Source: Littorina saxatilis (lineage: Eukaryota; Mollusca; Gastropoda; Littorinimorpha; Littorinidae). Taken from it: DNA of 64,000 bases. The position numbers were made by a program, and so were the translations under genes. The stretch lies in the NCBI RefSeq assembly GCF_037325665.1, contig NC_090246.1, forward strand, positions 12,774,429 through 12,838,428. The letters run 5' to 3'. Every line of letters starts with the position of its first letter. The first letter of the stretch is position 1. Below, piece after piece: positions 11,559-21,355 of the stretch. Under the pieces are notes generated by a model. The model saw only the letters and a program-made list of their open reading frames with translations, made no database searches and was not told the DNA's origin.

Positions 11559-14500
11559 TAAAAGTTTTTTGCTAAATTAACAACAAGAACAAAATGGTAG
11601 AGTTGGTTTTAAGTCTCAATTCACTTTTCCAAACTAAAATTTATGGATAAGGAGTTTCTTCTGAAAAACTGGAACATATATACTTGTTTTCATCTATGTC
11701 TGTTTTTCTGTATGTCTGTCAGTGTCTTGTCTCTCTGGTTGTGTCACAGTGTGTATGTGTTGATGCATCTATGTCTGTTTTTCTGTACGAAGTGGATTCA
11801 CAGCGCGCGGCGCGTTGTGCAGCGTTGCGATTTACAACGCGCGGGGCTACGAGGAGCGCTGCGATTCACGACGCGCGATGTATTCTGCTGTTACATTTTC
11901 TTCACAATCGCAAAGTTTACAACACATGTGGCTACATCTATCTGATCTATTTGAGAAATAAAACTCAATAAAACGAAAAACAGAGCTCCATTCTCTCTCT
12001 CCCACTCTTTCACTTACACTTACACTTACACTTGCATACACTTGTTTTTCAACTGAGTTCACCATATATCGCTGTGCTGATGTAAAACTTCGTGCCTAAG
12101 TTCCGGCCTTGAATACTTGGCAGTCATATCTGATATCACTACATGTCATTGCAATGGCTTCTACTAGTACTATATGGAAAGCAGCTGAGTTTTTAAACTG
12201 GGATGACGTTTTTAAACAAGTATCCGAGTACAGTGCCGCAGAACGTGACCGCTGTTAATCGGTGTAATACCAGTTAACACTTCAGCAGCCATTTTGGAAT
12301 TCGCGCATGCGCAGATGTTTTTTGCGTGTGTTTTTTCCCGGTTGATTAGAACGCGTATATTCAGTCTGCTGAAAGTGCAATTTTGTAGTCTTGCAGCCCT
12401 GAAATTGCTTTTGAGTGTCCAAAGAAAGAGTGTAAACGGGTTCTAAGGATTTCATCGGGCACACAAATACGCAATTTTTCTTGTTTTTCTGGTTGATTTG
12501 AACGCATGCGCAGATCATTTTTTTCGAGTGTTTGTTTTTCCTCCTCTTTCGGGTTCCTTCTTCGTTCCATGTAAGCGCTGGAACTGTTAACTGGTGTATA
12601 GATTCACTTGAGATAATATTATAGAGGTAGGTGCAATCAATTGTTGTTCAAAATGTTGCTGATAATCATACATGTACAAAAATAAAGCGCGTCAACAATC
12701 TGCGCTGGTGAGAGCAATAGCCGCGCTCTGGGAATCGCTGCGCTGCACAACACGCCGCGCTCTGTGAATCGCCGCGCTGCACAGCGCGCCGCGCTCTGTG
12801 AATCGCTTGCCTTTTCTGTATGTCTGTTAGTGTCTTGTCTCTCTGATTGTGTCACAGTGTGTACGTGTTGATGCATCTATGTCTGTTTTTCTGTATGTCT
12901 GTCAGTGTCTTGTCTCTCTGATTGTGTCATGATCTATGTCTGTTTTTCTGTATGTCTGTCAGTGTCTTGTCTCTCTGATTGTGTCATGATCTATGTCTGT
13001 TTTTCTGTATGTCTGTCAGTGTCTTGTCTCTCTGATTGTGTCACAGTGTGTACGTGTTGATGCATCTATGTCTGTTTTTCTGTATGTCTGTCAGTGTCTT
13101 GTCTCTCTGATTGTGTCATGATCTTTGTCTGTTTTTCTGTATGTCTGTCAGTGTCTTGTCTCTCTGATTGTGTCACAGTGTGTACGTGTTGATGCATCTG
13201 TGTATGTGAATAACAAAGGGTCTAAATTTAGAATAAACAAACTACATTGCCTTGCTTCAATCAGTCCGGTAGCTCAGTTGGAAGAGCGACTTGCGATCCT
13301 AGGGTAACTGGTTCGAATCAGGGCTGGGACAGACATGGGTAAACTTTATGTGCAGACTCAGAGACGGTATTCATGTTCCACCCTTGTGTCATCACTGTGG
13401 CACGTAAAAGACCTTGGTCATTCTGCTATAAGAGCAGGTGGCTGATTACACCTAAACATGCGCAAACCTGGGTAGCGTGACTCTGTTGCTGCTAGCTTTC
13501 CAGTGGGAGGAAGCGAAACTGAATTTCCAATCGATGGGACAATGTAGTTATGAAATTTTTTTTTTTTTAAAGTTAACATAAAATGTGTGTTTTCCAGAGC
13601 CTTGTGGGCGCGTAAAGCGCTGGGAGGAGGCATGCGGCAGGCAGGAGTGATAGCCGCCCCCATGCGAATAGCCTTGAAAGAAATCGTTCCACAACTGAAG
13701 GATGATCATGCAAGAGCAAAGAAAATCGCTCAAGGTAAGTGAAGTTATTTTTCTGTCCAGTGTGAAGATCTCTTCAAAGAAATTCAAAAATTACAACAAC
13801 ATCAAAAGTCATGAATCGTTACCTCGCTTGTGTCTTTGTTGTGCGAGCTTTTGGATAATTTGTCAGATAAGTTTATTTTCTGTATTGTAAGTGTTTGTGT
13901 GTCTGTCCACTTAAAAAGACCTCTGCGGCGAAGATTAGTGAATGTTATGTCATTTTGTTTTGAGTATGATGTTCCCATAACATAACCTTTCTTGTTTTTT
14001 TAATTCTGATCTTTTCAAAGATTTTTCCGCTTCTGTGAGGTGTGATTTGTTTGTGGTCTCCAATTTCATAGAAAATTAAAAGAAAAGCCAAAGAAAGATG
14101 AAATCAGTGAAGATCTTCAGTAGATGGAGAGAGATGGGATGAGAAGTTGAAGTAGAGCAAATTAGGGAGGGGGGTTTTATTATGGTGTTTTGTTTGGGCT
14201 GGTTTGATAAGAGAAGCAACAAAATAGCTGGTAAGTAAATTTTAAGGGGCTTATTGCCCGTCAGGTCTTAATTGCCTATATTGGACATGAATTGGTTTAT
14301 ACGATTCGAGTTTTACGCCCTCACGGCTTTTTGATGTTTGCGTGTTTAGGTGGTATCAGCCATCTGCACTTATGGTAGAATGACCAAGATCTTTAACGTG
14401 CCATTGTGGTGACACGGGGGTGGGAGATGGATACCGTCTCTGGATCTGCACATAAAGTTGACCCGTGTTCGTCCCGGCCTGGATTCGAACCAGCGACCTC

Positions 14501-15891
14501 TCGATCACAAATCCAGTGCTCTACCACCTGAGCTACCCGGGCCCCCGAAATAGCTGGAATATTCAATACTGTTAATATACTTGCCTTTCACTTTGATTTC
14601 AAGTAGGTCTGGTGTCCTGCCACATACCCTAAATACCTTGACTGATTTAAACATACGTTTTACAAATGAGGAATCAAATTACTTATATGTGTGTGTGTGT
14701 GTGGGTGCGTTCCTGCATGCCTGCGTGCCTGTGTGTGTGTGTGTGCCATGCATGTGTGTGTGTGTGTGTAACAGCTGTAGCTGACCTGGGAAATGGATCA
14801 GTGTTGTCAGCCGACATGAACGCGATACAGACCAACATAATCATGCTGCAAACAACACGCAGTGACATCACAGCAGCTCAGGTGTGCCAGCGACTAATGC
14901 AGGTAAACATTTCTCAAGGCTTCTTGTCCTTTCAACTTGTGCAATCTGTACAAACACAATAGACAATTTTCGAAAATTACTCCGTCGGGTTTGTATGGCT
15001 TGTGAAAGAGTGAATACCTTTGCGTTTCTTTCTGACAAACATTGGAGGAACATGTGTTTCCGACACACCCCTCATTAGTGAATGGCCCGTCCAATGTTCG
15101 TCAGAGGAAACGCAAGGCCAAGGGTATTCACTCTTCCACAACCCATACAAACCCAACAGAGTTATTTTCAAAATCCGTCTATTAGGCATTACCATTTGAT
15201 TGCAAAGCAAGACTTTACTTTCATCATGCAAAAACAAAAATAATAACAATAACAGCTAAAGAAAGTAATGTCTCAATCACAAGCACATGCTATCACTGTA
15301 TGCATAGTTGAAACATTTGCCCCAGTCACAGTAGACATTAAGGTCTTTTACTACTGTAGTAAATGCAGTTGAATTAAGTTCCACAAAAGTGATTTTGCTT
15401 ATCAGTATGTAAGAAATGTTAAGTCCTTTGTACTGGAAACTTGCATTCTCCCAGTAAGGTAATACATTGTACTACGTTGCAAGCCCCTGGAGCAAATTTT
15501 TGATTAGTGCTTTTGTGAATTGACAAGTGGCTCTATCCCATCTCCCCCCTTTCCCCGTCGCGATATAACCTTCGTGGTTGAAAACGACGTTAAACACCAA
15601 ATAAAGAAAGAAAGAAAGAAAGATTTTGCTTATCCATGCAACAGAACTCACCGGAGCAAACTAATTGTTTCCTTGCTAAGAAAGCTCTTATTTTAAATTT
15701 AATTCTTCTTTTTTTCTGAACAGATCCCTGATGCAGAAGTTGCAGCACTTGGTGAAAAAATTGCACTGGAGACGGTACCATTCTCAGAAACAACTCTTCG
15801 ATTCGTCACGTATCATGGTATCACGGATCAAGATGTGGACAAAGCAATCAAGAAACTGCAATATGTTCTCAAGGAGATGGCTACAACCTGA
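4742..15891 (+). CDS. THA1: threonine aldolase, nine coding exons
   Basis: A PLP-dependent enzyme that splits threonine or allo-threonine into glycine and acetaldehyde. Exons: 4742-4907, 5106-5216, 7859-7947, 8804-8986, 10178-10315, 11416-11471, 13598-13734, 14775-14902, 15724-15891. All have AG/GT borders and phases that join, giving 391 residues, normal for the family. Visible family marks: NLRSDT at 21-26, [12 protein letters not shown] near the end of exon 1, [13 protein letters not shown] around His111 (ring-stacking His in the family), HLDGAR at 196-201, and CFSKGL with Lys229 as the expected Schiff-base lysine at the exon 5/6 join. The ATG at 4742 is the first in frame. An acceptor-like CAAG lies just before it, so an upstream non-coding exon is possible. 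No clear targeting peptide is seen, so a cytosolic enzyme is inferred. The introns are packed with repeats. Confidence 0.92.
4935..5030 (-). mobile_element. SINE 3' fragment, GAA-tailed family
   Basis: On the reverse strand this ends TTTCAGCCCATGAACGCAG followed by a GAA run, the same 3' end as the full SINE at 10529-10909. Only the tail part is recognisable. It begins just inside intron 1 of the threonine aldolase gene. Confidence 0.6.
5240..5380 (+). repeat. GT-rich microsatellite
   Basis: Imperfect GT/GTGC runs directly after the exon 2 donor at 5217. Low complexity only. Confidence 0.85.
5463..5912 (+). mobile_element. tRNA-derived SINE, type 1
   Basis: The head looks like a Ser/Leu-type tRNA: CTGGGTGGCCGAGTGGTAAC (A box) and GGTTGCGAGTTCGACCCTGG (B box). 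A body follows with GTGTGCACGTTAAAGATCCC, ACGATTGACAAAAGGGTCTT, and an end near GCGCGATATAAGACTTGATA. The long non-tRNA body and multiple copies show it is a SINE, not a tRNA gene. It lies in intron 2 of the threonine aldolase gene. Confidence 0.8.
6239..6413. mobile_element. mariner-like MITE, GGAACCCCC ends, decayed
   Basis: The left end TTGGAACCCCCGTCC and right end GGTGGGTTCCAATGTA are inverted copies, with TTAAAAGGAGG blocks inside. It matches the better-kept copies at 55085 and 55686. Confidence 0.55.
6558..7835 (+). mobile_element. LINE 3' part, reverse transcriptase C-terminus
   Basis: An open frame at 6567-7070 encodes the thumb and C-terminal part of a non-LTR reverse transcriptase. 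Typical words are [35 protein letters not shown] and [14 protein letters not shown] near the end. The front of the enzyme is missing, as in 5'-truncated LINE copies. The 3' end reaches an imperfect ATTCGT repeat tail at 7802-7835, ending just 23 bases before exon 3 of the threonine aldolase gene. It is interrupted by another LINE piece at 7228-7585. Confidence 0.75.
7228..7585 (-). mobile_element. second LINE 3' fragment inserted in the first
   Basis: The reverse-strand frame 7515-7252 shows [15 protein letters not shown] and [17 protein letters not shown], the CxC..H..C motif found after the RNase H or RT region of some non-LTR elements. The tail on its strand is an AAGAAG repeat. A 12-base duplication, ATCTAGTCCTGT, flanks it at 7216-7227 and 7586-7597. 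This fits target-primed insertion of a 5'-truncated copy. Confidence 0.8.
8165..8545 (+). mobile_element. chimeric SINE, type 2 head with type 1 tail
   Basis: The front (CCGCTGTCAGCGTGAGTTCG and AGAGTCAACTTTGTGTGCAG) matches the SINE at 10529. The back (GTGTGCACGTTAAAGATCCC, ACGATTGACAAAAGGGTCTT, CGCGATATAAGCGTCATTGA) matches the SINE at 5463. It ends in an ATTG repeat tail. The tRNA A-box part is missing or decayed. Confidence 0.75.
9017..9977 (+). mobile_element. composite mariner-like MITE with two insertions
   Basis: The left tip TA-CAGTGGAACCCCC (from 9017) and right tip GGGTTTTACTG-TA (near 9975) mark one host element. Into it have gone a roughly 245-base element (9053-9300, shared with 4256-4500 in reverse) and a type 1 SINE on the minus strand (about 9397-9879). 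TTTTAAGACTCCCTC blocks of the host element recur on both sides of the insertions. Confidence 0.6.
9405..9879 (-). mobile_element. tRNA-derived SINE, type 1, reverse copy
   Basis: The reverse strand begins GACTGGGTGGCCGAGTGGTA, then CGCTCGGAAGCGAGAGGTTG, and continues through the same body as the copy at 5463. A roughly 44-base stretch beginning CATAACCTCTGTAAATGTTC occurs on both sides (9353-9396 and 9880-9923). Confidence 0.8.
10348..10503. mobile_element. mariner-like MITE
   Basis: The ends TGAAACCCCCCTTTTA and GGGGGTTCCACTGTA are inverted copies, with TTTAAGAC blocks and a C-run inside. Same family as 55085 and 55686. Confidence 0.6.
10529..10909 (+). mobile_element. tRNA-derived SINE, type 2, GAA tail
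   Basis: The head GGGGATGTAGCTCAGTCGGT is an A box, and GTGAGTTTGTCCCCACGTTC stands at the B-box position. The body contains AGAGTCAACTTTGTGTGCAG. The end is TTTCAGCCCACGAACGCAG plus a GAA run. A 10-base duplication ATGGCACGGT flanks it (10519-10528 and 10910-10919), showing insertion by target-primed reverse transcription. Confidence 0.85.
10951..11031 (+). pseudogene. decayed duplicate of threonine aldolase exon 5
   Basis: The back half of exon 5 recurs in intron 5. GAGGATGATGAACGCAGC mirrors GAGAGTGATGAATGCAGC, and a 28-base identical stretch covers 11000-11027 versus 10284-10311. A donor-like AAAG/GTAC is kept at 11031/11032. The coding front (HLDGAR) is absent and an in-frame TAA occurs after CTT, so it cannot serve as an exon. 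A weaker second echo lies at about 11121-11160. Confidence 0.75.
11527..11556. repeat. (GTT)n microsatellite
   Basis: About ten GTT triplets in a row in intron 6. Confidence 0.9.
11692..13200 (+). repeat. minisatellite of 58/78-base units, interrupted
   Basis: Units contain ATCTATGTCTGTTTTTCTGT, TGTCTTGTCTCTCTGATTGT and, in the longer form, CAGTGTGTACGTGTTGATGC. One unit lies at 11692-11778 and about six more at 12812-13200. The gap is a separate inserted element (11788-12811). Confidence 0.85.
11788..12811. mobile_element. 1.0-kb element with GC-rich inverted ends
   Basis: The left end carries GATTCACAGCGCGCGGCG and the right end, read in reverse, GATTCACAGAGCGCGGCG; both ends also hold further GCGCGGCGCG-type repeats. 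TTTTCTGTA occurs on both sides (11779-11787 and 12812-12820). Removing the element restores a normal minisatellite unit. An 8- to 9-base duplication with inverted ends suggests a hAT-like non-autonomous element. A 34-codon frame at 12154-12258 begins [20 protein letters not shown]; its origin is unknown. Confidence 0.65.
13262..13560 (+). mobile_element. tRNA-derived SINE, type 3
   Basis: TCCGGTAGCTCAGTTGGAAG (A box) and AACTGGTTCGAATCAGGG (B box) form a tRNA-like head. A body follows with ATGTGCAGACTCAGAGACGG and GGCACGTAAAAGACCTTGGT, and the end is an A/T run. It lies directly before exon 7 of the threonine aldolase gene. Confidence 0.75.
14290..14546 (-). mobile_element. tRNA-derived SINE, type 3, reverse copy
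   Basis: On the reverse strand it starts GGGTAGCTCAGGTGGTAGAG with GCTGGTTCGAATCCAGG, then a body with TATGTGCAGATCCAGAGACG and GGCACGTTAAAGATCTTGGT. Same family as 13262 but diverged. Confidence 0.75.
14971..15170. repeat. fold-back element, about 80-base arms
   Basis: The left arm (GGGTTTGTATGGCTTGTGAA, AGAGTGAATACC) is mirrored by the right arm (GGGTATTCACTCTTCCACAA, CCCATACAAACCC), with a short middle around 15053-15085. Not coding. Confidence 0.75.
15402..15628 (+). mobile_element. retroposon family A, 5'-truncated copy
   Basis: Matches 784-1018 and 17575-17941 (reverse). It begins at CAGTATGTAAGAAATG, ends GACGTTAAACACCAAATAAA and then has an AAAG tail. In intron 8 of the threonine aldolase gene. 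Confidence 0.75.
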
Positions 15892-16200
15892 TGAATATGG
15901 GGAACAGAAATGTCAAAAAGTGTGAACGTGTAAATTGTCTACAGTGGTACTTCTGATGAAATAACATCATTGGGATCACCCCCAAGAGTCCAGTCTTTGC
16001 TGGTGGCCTTGGAGTGTTTTGGTAAAGATAATGGAAGGTGTCCTTTATTTGGAGAAGACCTCTTCTGGTGGTGGTTGGGGGGGACTTACATTGGGCATTG
16101 ATCATGTATTTATGCAAATTTGTTTTAGTTTTTTTGCCGTCTTCATTTTTTTTCTTTTCTGGGGTGGGGGAGGCTTAACTCACATGTGGCATTTACTGTG

Positions 16201-16873
16201 TGCTTATACAATCATTTTACCATCGACATTACTTGCACAATGGTTTACAAGGTTTTCTATTTTTGAGTCACTTGAGAAAAAGTGACTCTATGTAATCGGT
16301 CAGTGTTAGTCTGTCCGACCGGCCGGCCGTCCGTAGACATCACCTTAACGTTGGACTTTTCTCGGAAACTATCAAAGCGATCGGGCTCATATTTTGTTTA
16401 GTCGTGACCTCCAATGACCTCTACACTTTAACGATGGTTTCGTTGACCTTTGACCTTTTTCAAGGTCACAGGTCAGCGTCAAAGGAAAAATTAGACAATT
16501 TATATCTTTGACAAAGTTCATCGGATGTGATTGAAACTTTGTAAGATTATTCTTTACATCAAAGTATTTACATCTGTAGCCTTTTACGAACGTTATCAGA
16601 AAAACAAGGGAGATAACTAGCCTTTTCTGTTCGGCAACACACAACTTAACGTTGGGCTTTTCTCGGAAACTATAAAAGTGACCGGGCTCAAATTTTATGT
16701 GAACGTGACTCATTGTGTTGTGAATAGCAATTTCTTCCTGTCCATCTGATGCCTCATATAATATTCAGAACTGCGAAAGTGACTCGATCGAGCGTTTGCT
16801 CTTCTTGGTGCTTATACAATAATGTTACCATCGACATTACTTGCACAATGGTTTACAAGGTTTTCTATTTTTT
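16201..16873. mobile_element. AGGTCA-type repeat between 65-base direct repeats
   Basis: The element at about 16266-16808 opens GAGTCACTTGAGAAAAAGTG and has TGACCTTTGACC and AAGGTCACAGGTCA boxes plus CGGCCGGCCGTCCG. It closes near AAAGTGACTCGATC. Near-identical 65-base stretches (ACCATCGACATTACTTGCAC) stand on both sides at 16201-16265 and 16809-16873. It lies in the 3' region of the threonine aldolase gene. No frame of note. Confidence 0.6.
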
Positions 16874-17574
16874 ATTTTGATATCCTCCTAGGAACGGGTC
16901 GACTCTCCTCAACAGCAAAAACAGAGAAGAAGAAAACCCTTCTCACCTGGGGGGTCCAGGGGCATTGGAACATTGATAATTACTACATTAAAATCGCTGC
17001 ACAATCTTGCGCATTCTGAGACTGAATTCAACACATGTGGGCAACCTCCTCTGTCCATTCACATCTCCACATGATTTTAAAACCTGTCCTTAACTGGGGG
17101 AAGTCAACTACGTGAAGTATACTTTGCAAAGCTGGCCACACGAAGCTTAAGCACTTAGTTTTCGGTAAAAAGACTTCGCGAAATCGACATCGTGCTGAAT
17201 TAAGGGCCCCTTTAAAGCTCTCATCCTTTGTAGAACATTGTCTAGTTCCACAATATCCCTTCGGAGTGCCATTTTGTTTCACATACTTGAAGAAGCAAAG
17301 GCGAGCGAATACTAGTCTGCATGTTTTTACGATTCGGGACGGTTTGAGAAATGGATGCCATTTGAGGGGGAAAAGTGTTTAATATATTCTCAGACAGAAA
17401 CATAGATTGCTCCAGCGGAATTTGAAAGTTGTATCTGCAGAAAATCATGTATTTCTAGAAAAGTTCCATCCCGAGCTGTGTCTTCTACAGTGGTAGCTGC
17501 AATGAAGGGCACCCTTGGGCCAAGCCAAACGTGTCCATGTATTGCAGGTGGCTTGTCAAGATTTTGCCGTCCTC

Positions 17575-17941
17575 TTTCTTTCTTTATTTGGTGTTTAACG
17601 TCGTTTTCAACCGTTCAAGGTTATATCGCGACAGGAAAAGGGGGGAGATGGGATAGAGCCACTTGTTAAATGTTTCTTGTTCACAAAAGCACTAATCAAA
17701 AAATTGCTCCAGGGGCTTGCAACGTAGTACAATATATGACCTTACTGGGAGAATGCAAGTTTCCAGTACAAAGGACTTAACATTTCTTACATACTGCTTG
17801 ACTAAAATCTTTACAAACATTGACTATATTCTATACAAGAAACACTTAACAAGGGTAAAAGGAGAAACAGAATCCGTTAGTCGCCTCTTACGAAATGCTG
17901 GGGAGCATCGGGTAAATTCTTCCCCCTAACCCGCGGGGGGA
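17575..17941 (-). mobile_element. retroposon family A, full-length copy
   Basis: On the reverse strand it runs from CCCCCGCGGGTTAGGGGGAA through GCAAGCCCCTGGAGCAATTT to GACGTTAAACACCAAATAAA and an AAAG tail. An 11-base duplication TTGCCGTCCTC flanks it (17564-17574 and 17942-17952). This fixes both ends of the family, which other copies lack. Confidence 0.85.
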
Positions 17942-18049
17942 TTGCCGTCCTCAATGAGTTGGGTTTTTATTCTCATCAGAAGGTCATAAACACGCAGCTA
18001 TCATATTTGAACAGCTACATCTACCAGAAACTGTTCAGGGCATTTTTAA

Positions 18050-18905
18050 ACAAGTCGCGTAAGGCGAAAATACAATATTTAGTCAAGTAGCTGCCATTTT
18101 TCAGCAAGACCGTATACTCGTAGCATCGTCAGTCCACCGCTCATGGCAAAGGCAGTGAAATTGACAAGAAGAGCGGGGTAGTAGTTGCGCTAAGAAGGAT
18201 AGCACGCTTTTCTGTACCTCTCTTTGTTTTAACTTTCTGAGCGTGTTTTTAATCCAAACATATCATATCTATATGCTTTTTTGGAATCAGGAACCGACAA
18301 GGAATAAGATGAAAGTGTTTTTAAATTGATTTGGACAATTTAATTTTGATAATAATTTTTATATATTTAATTTTCAGAGCTTGTTTTTAATCCGAATATA
18401 ACATATTTATATGTTTTTGGAATCAGCAAATGATGGAGAATAAGATAAACGTAAATTTGGATCGTTTTATAAATTTTTATTTTTTTTTACAATTTTCCGA
18501 TTTTTAATGACCAAAGTCATTAATTAATTTTTAAGCCACCAAGCTGAAATGCAATACCGAACCCCGGGCTTCGTCGAAGATTACTTGACCAAAATTTCAA
18601 CCAATTTGGTTGAAAAATGAGGGCGTGACAGTGCCGCCTCAACTTTCACGAAAAGCCGGATATGACGTCATCAAAGACATTTATCAAAAAAATGAAAAAA
18701 ACGTTCGGGGATTTCATACCCAGGAACTCTCATGTCAAATTTCATAAAGATCGGTCCAGTAGTTTAGTCTGAATCGCTCTACACACACACACACACACGC
18801 ACGCACACACACACGCACGCACGCACATACACCACGACCCTCGTTTCGATTCCCCCTCGATGTTAAAATATTTAGTCAAAACTTGACTAAATATAAAAAG
18901 GAAAG
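18050..18905 (-). repeat. 870-bp interspersed repeat, copy 3
   Basis: In reverse orientation: AACAAGTCGCGTAAGGCGAA at one end, CA microsatellite at 18781-18828, and the AAAACTTGACTAAATA palindrome end at about 18880-18896. Over long stretches it looks identical to copy 5 at 61225, suggesting recent spread. Confidence 0.8.
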
Positions 18906-19699
18906 CTTGCTGCGTCAGTATTAATCTGCTCTGTAGTCTACAAAGAACACCTAGTCTTAAGCATTTTATCATTTTCTCTGTAACTAAAGTCATTCTTGTT
19001 ATATACATTCGTTATTTACAATGAATTGTGTTGCTTGTGGAGGGTTGGTATTATTCAAACATAAATAGCTGCAATTTAAAAAAAATACTATTTTGTCAGT
19101 AAGACTGATGACAGTCATTTGTGTATTATGATTTTAAACTATGATATTAAGTGAAATTATATTTGTATCAATCATGATGCTGAGCATAGTGAAGAAACCT
19201 TTTACTGCATGGTCCAGTATTACATGTACTTTGTGTGATTGTTACCAGTTGACTGTTGTACATGTACCAGCTAACATAAAATTTGCATCAGAATAAACAG
19301 TTTAGGCCATGAGCAAAATGTTTTCACCTTATTTTCTTACTGTCACACTTTTTAGTTTTAACCAACTGTCTGATATATGTCTTAATTGTTCGTGTACCTA
19401 TTGATGAATAATTATAATTGAATGATTTGTGAGTGTTTGTTTTGGTGTGGGGATTTTTTTGGTTTGTTTTTCAACTTTTGAACCTTAAAATTTTTTTTAC
19501 AAAAATAATAATTTACGGTCTTTTGAAAATGACAGTTTTTTGTCCTTACAAGTCTGTCAGTCAAGGTGATCACACATTCTTGTCATTAATTTAGAGAACA
19601 ACTGCGCAGTATTATTTTTCAGTAATTGATTCTCCACATTTTACACCACACTGGTTATTCGAAGTCATTTAAAACTCTAGGCTGTATTCAAGAGTAAAA
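18906..19699 (+). other. 3' flank of threonine aldolase, possible poly(A) signal
   Basis: AT-rich, no gene seen. AATAAA at 19292-19297 is a plausible polyadenylation signal for the threonine aldolase transcript. Others lie near 20209 and 21459, so the transcript end is not decided. Confidence 0.35.
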
Positions 19700-20150
19700 A
19701 GTGTGCCGACAAACTTTGGTTTTTGTGATCAACTACATGCTACAGTTGCCATTACAAGAAAAATCCAGACCTTCATTAACACCTGCCTCAGAAGAATCCT
19801 CCGAATTCGCTGGCCTGACACCATCAGCAACAAAGACCTTTCGCAGCGAACAAACCAGTTATCCGTAGAACAGGACATTCTGCAAAGACGCTTCCGGTGG
19901 ATTGGCCACACACTCCGCAAGACGACAACCAGCATCACGCGACAGGTCCTCACATGGAACCCGCAGGGCAAGAGGAGACGAGGCCGGCCGAGAAACACCT
20001 GGCATCGTGACTTGGAGGCAGAGGTGAAACACATCGGCTACACCTGGAGACAACTGGAGAGATTGGCCCAGGATCGGAGTGCCTGGCGAGCTCTTGTTGG
20101 CGGCCTATGCCCCGGACAGGGTCAAAGGCATAAGTAAGTAAGTACATGTA
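19700..20150 (+). mobile_element. LINE 3' end, RTE-like reverse transcriptase tail
   Basis: The frame 19703-20137 carries the region after the reverse transcriptase palm: [44 protein letters not shown] and [15 protein letters not shown]. These words are very common in RTE-type and related LINEs of invertebrates. It ends in a short TAAG repeat tail, typical of such LINEs. The front is missing. Confidence 0.75.
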
Positions 20151-20287
20151 CAGGTATATGTCAGAGTCAGCATTCCCTTGTTTCTCAAGTCAGTTGGGCC
20201 TCATTTTTGAATAAAGCATGTGTACTTTTTTGCTGAGATTCTTGTGTTTTACATTTGAGTGTGAAAGAGAGATCTAGCTAGTGAGTG

Positions 20288-20414
20288 GGGCAGAAGGGAT
20301 CTATAAGTCTACCAAAAGTGGGTGCATTCCCTGTAGATGCACTTCTTTCCGGTTGCATTCTCTGTATACAGGGAATACACCCACTTTTGGTCGACTTAGA
20401 CCCCTTCTGCGTGA
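20288..20414. repeat. small fold-back element
   Basis: GCAGAAGGGATCTATAAGTC and CCAAAAGTGGGTGCATTCCC on the left are mirrored by GGGAATACACCCACTTTTGG and GACTTAGACCCCTTCTGC on the right. Confidence 0.75.
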
Positions 20415-20489
20415 GTGAGTGGGTGCTTCCATGAAGGTGTCAGAGCTGCCAGCTGTTACGCTTTCAGCATAGCATGCTACGTTGTAGCA

Positions 20490-20783
20490 GATACAGGCAT
20501 GGGAATTGTCCGCCGAAAGGCACATTTCCGCTGAAATTTGTTTTTGGTCCGCCCAAAAAGCCAAAGTGTCCACCAAAATAATAAGTGGGGGAGGCAAAAA
20601 TGGTTCTAAAAACTGAATTTAATGGCAACTTGGAGCTCAGATGACACCAAATTGCACCATTTGTGTTCTTTGGAGAGAAAAAAAAATCCGGGTCATGCCC
20701 CTGGCTAGGCACTTTGCGCCGTCGACTTTGCTATTCAGAATTCCTTACTAATTTTTTACTTTTCAATTCCCATGCCTGCAGAT
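20490..20783. mobile_element. MITE with CAGGCATGGGAATT ends
   Basis: The left end ACAGGCATGGGAATTGTCC and right end AATTCCCATGCCTGCAG are inverted copies about 290 bases apart. The left end is also found in reverse near 710-731. No coding sequence. Confidence 0.6.
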
Positions 20784-21219
20784 ATTGCTATGAATATGAT
20801 GTTGCACCAAGCCAAGAACAGCTACGTTGAAACTGAAAATGAGAAGTATGCAGCAATGTTGCCTCTCTTTGTTTTGAGTCCTAGTACATACTTGTTTCCA
20901 ATTCTCATTCTGTGTCAGCAGTTGGAATATGGGTCAGCAAAAATTACTGTCCACACTGAAATTAGTGCTACTGCAGACACTCTCTAATGGGCGGGCACAT
21001 GTTGACTGTTGGTTCCTGGTCTAAACAAATACTCTAGTTTGAGAAAGCAAACATTTAGATGAGCAATTGAATAAAACTAAAAGTAGACTAAAATTCCAAA
21101 TCATTGCACTTAGTGTTGACATAAAGCGCCCACACGTACACATCCTTTATTAAATGCATGATTCTGATCTTATACCAAAGGGAAGCAACCTCTTTAATTA
21201 TAGACAACAGGAACAAGCG

Positions 21220-21355
21220 AGTTCTACGCAGAACCAGTCTCCTAGTCCTAGCACCTGAGAGAATAAGACTTAGAGGCATTGAAATGAGCAAACGACTTTT
21301 GTGCTTGTTGATTTTAATGCTTCTTATTCTTTCAGCTGCCAGGAGACTGGTTCCA
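21220..21355. repeat. fold-back element
   Basis: GAACCAGTCTCCTAG and GAGAATAAGACTTAGAGGCA are mirrored by TGCTTCTTATTCTTTCAGC and CAGGAGACTGGTTCC. Arms about 50 bases, imperfect. Confidence 0.65.

Noticed and set aside
12154-12258. 34-codon frame as a small host gene
   Set aside because: It lies inside an inserted element with no splice or promoter evidence; kept only as a note on that element.
20772-20987. 71-residue + strand frame
   Set aside because: No protein family resemblance; it begins inside a MITE end.
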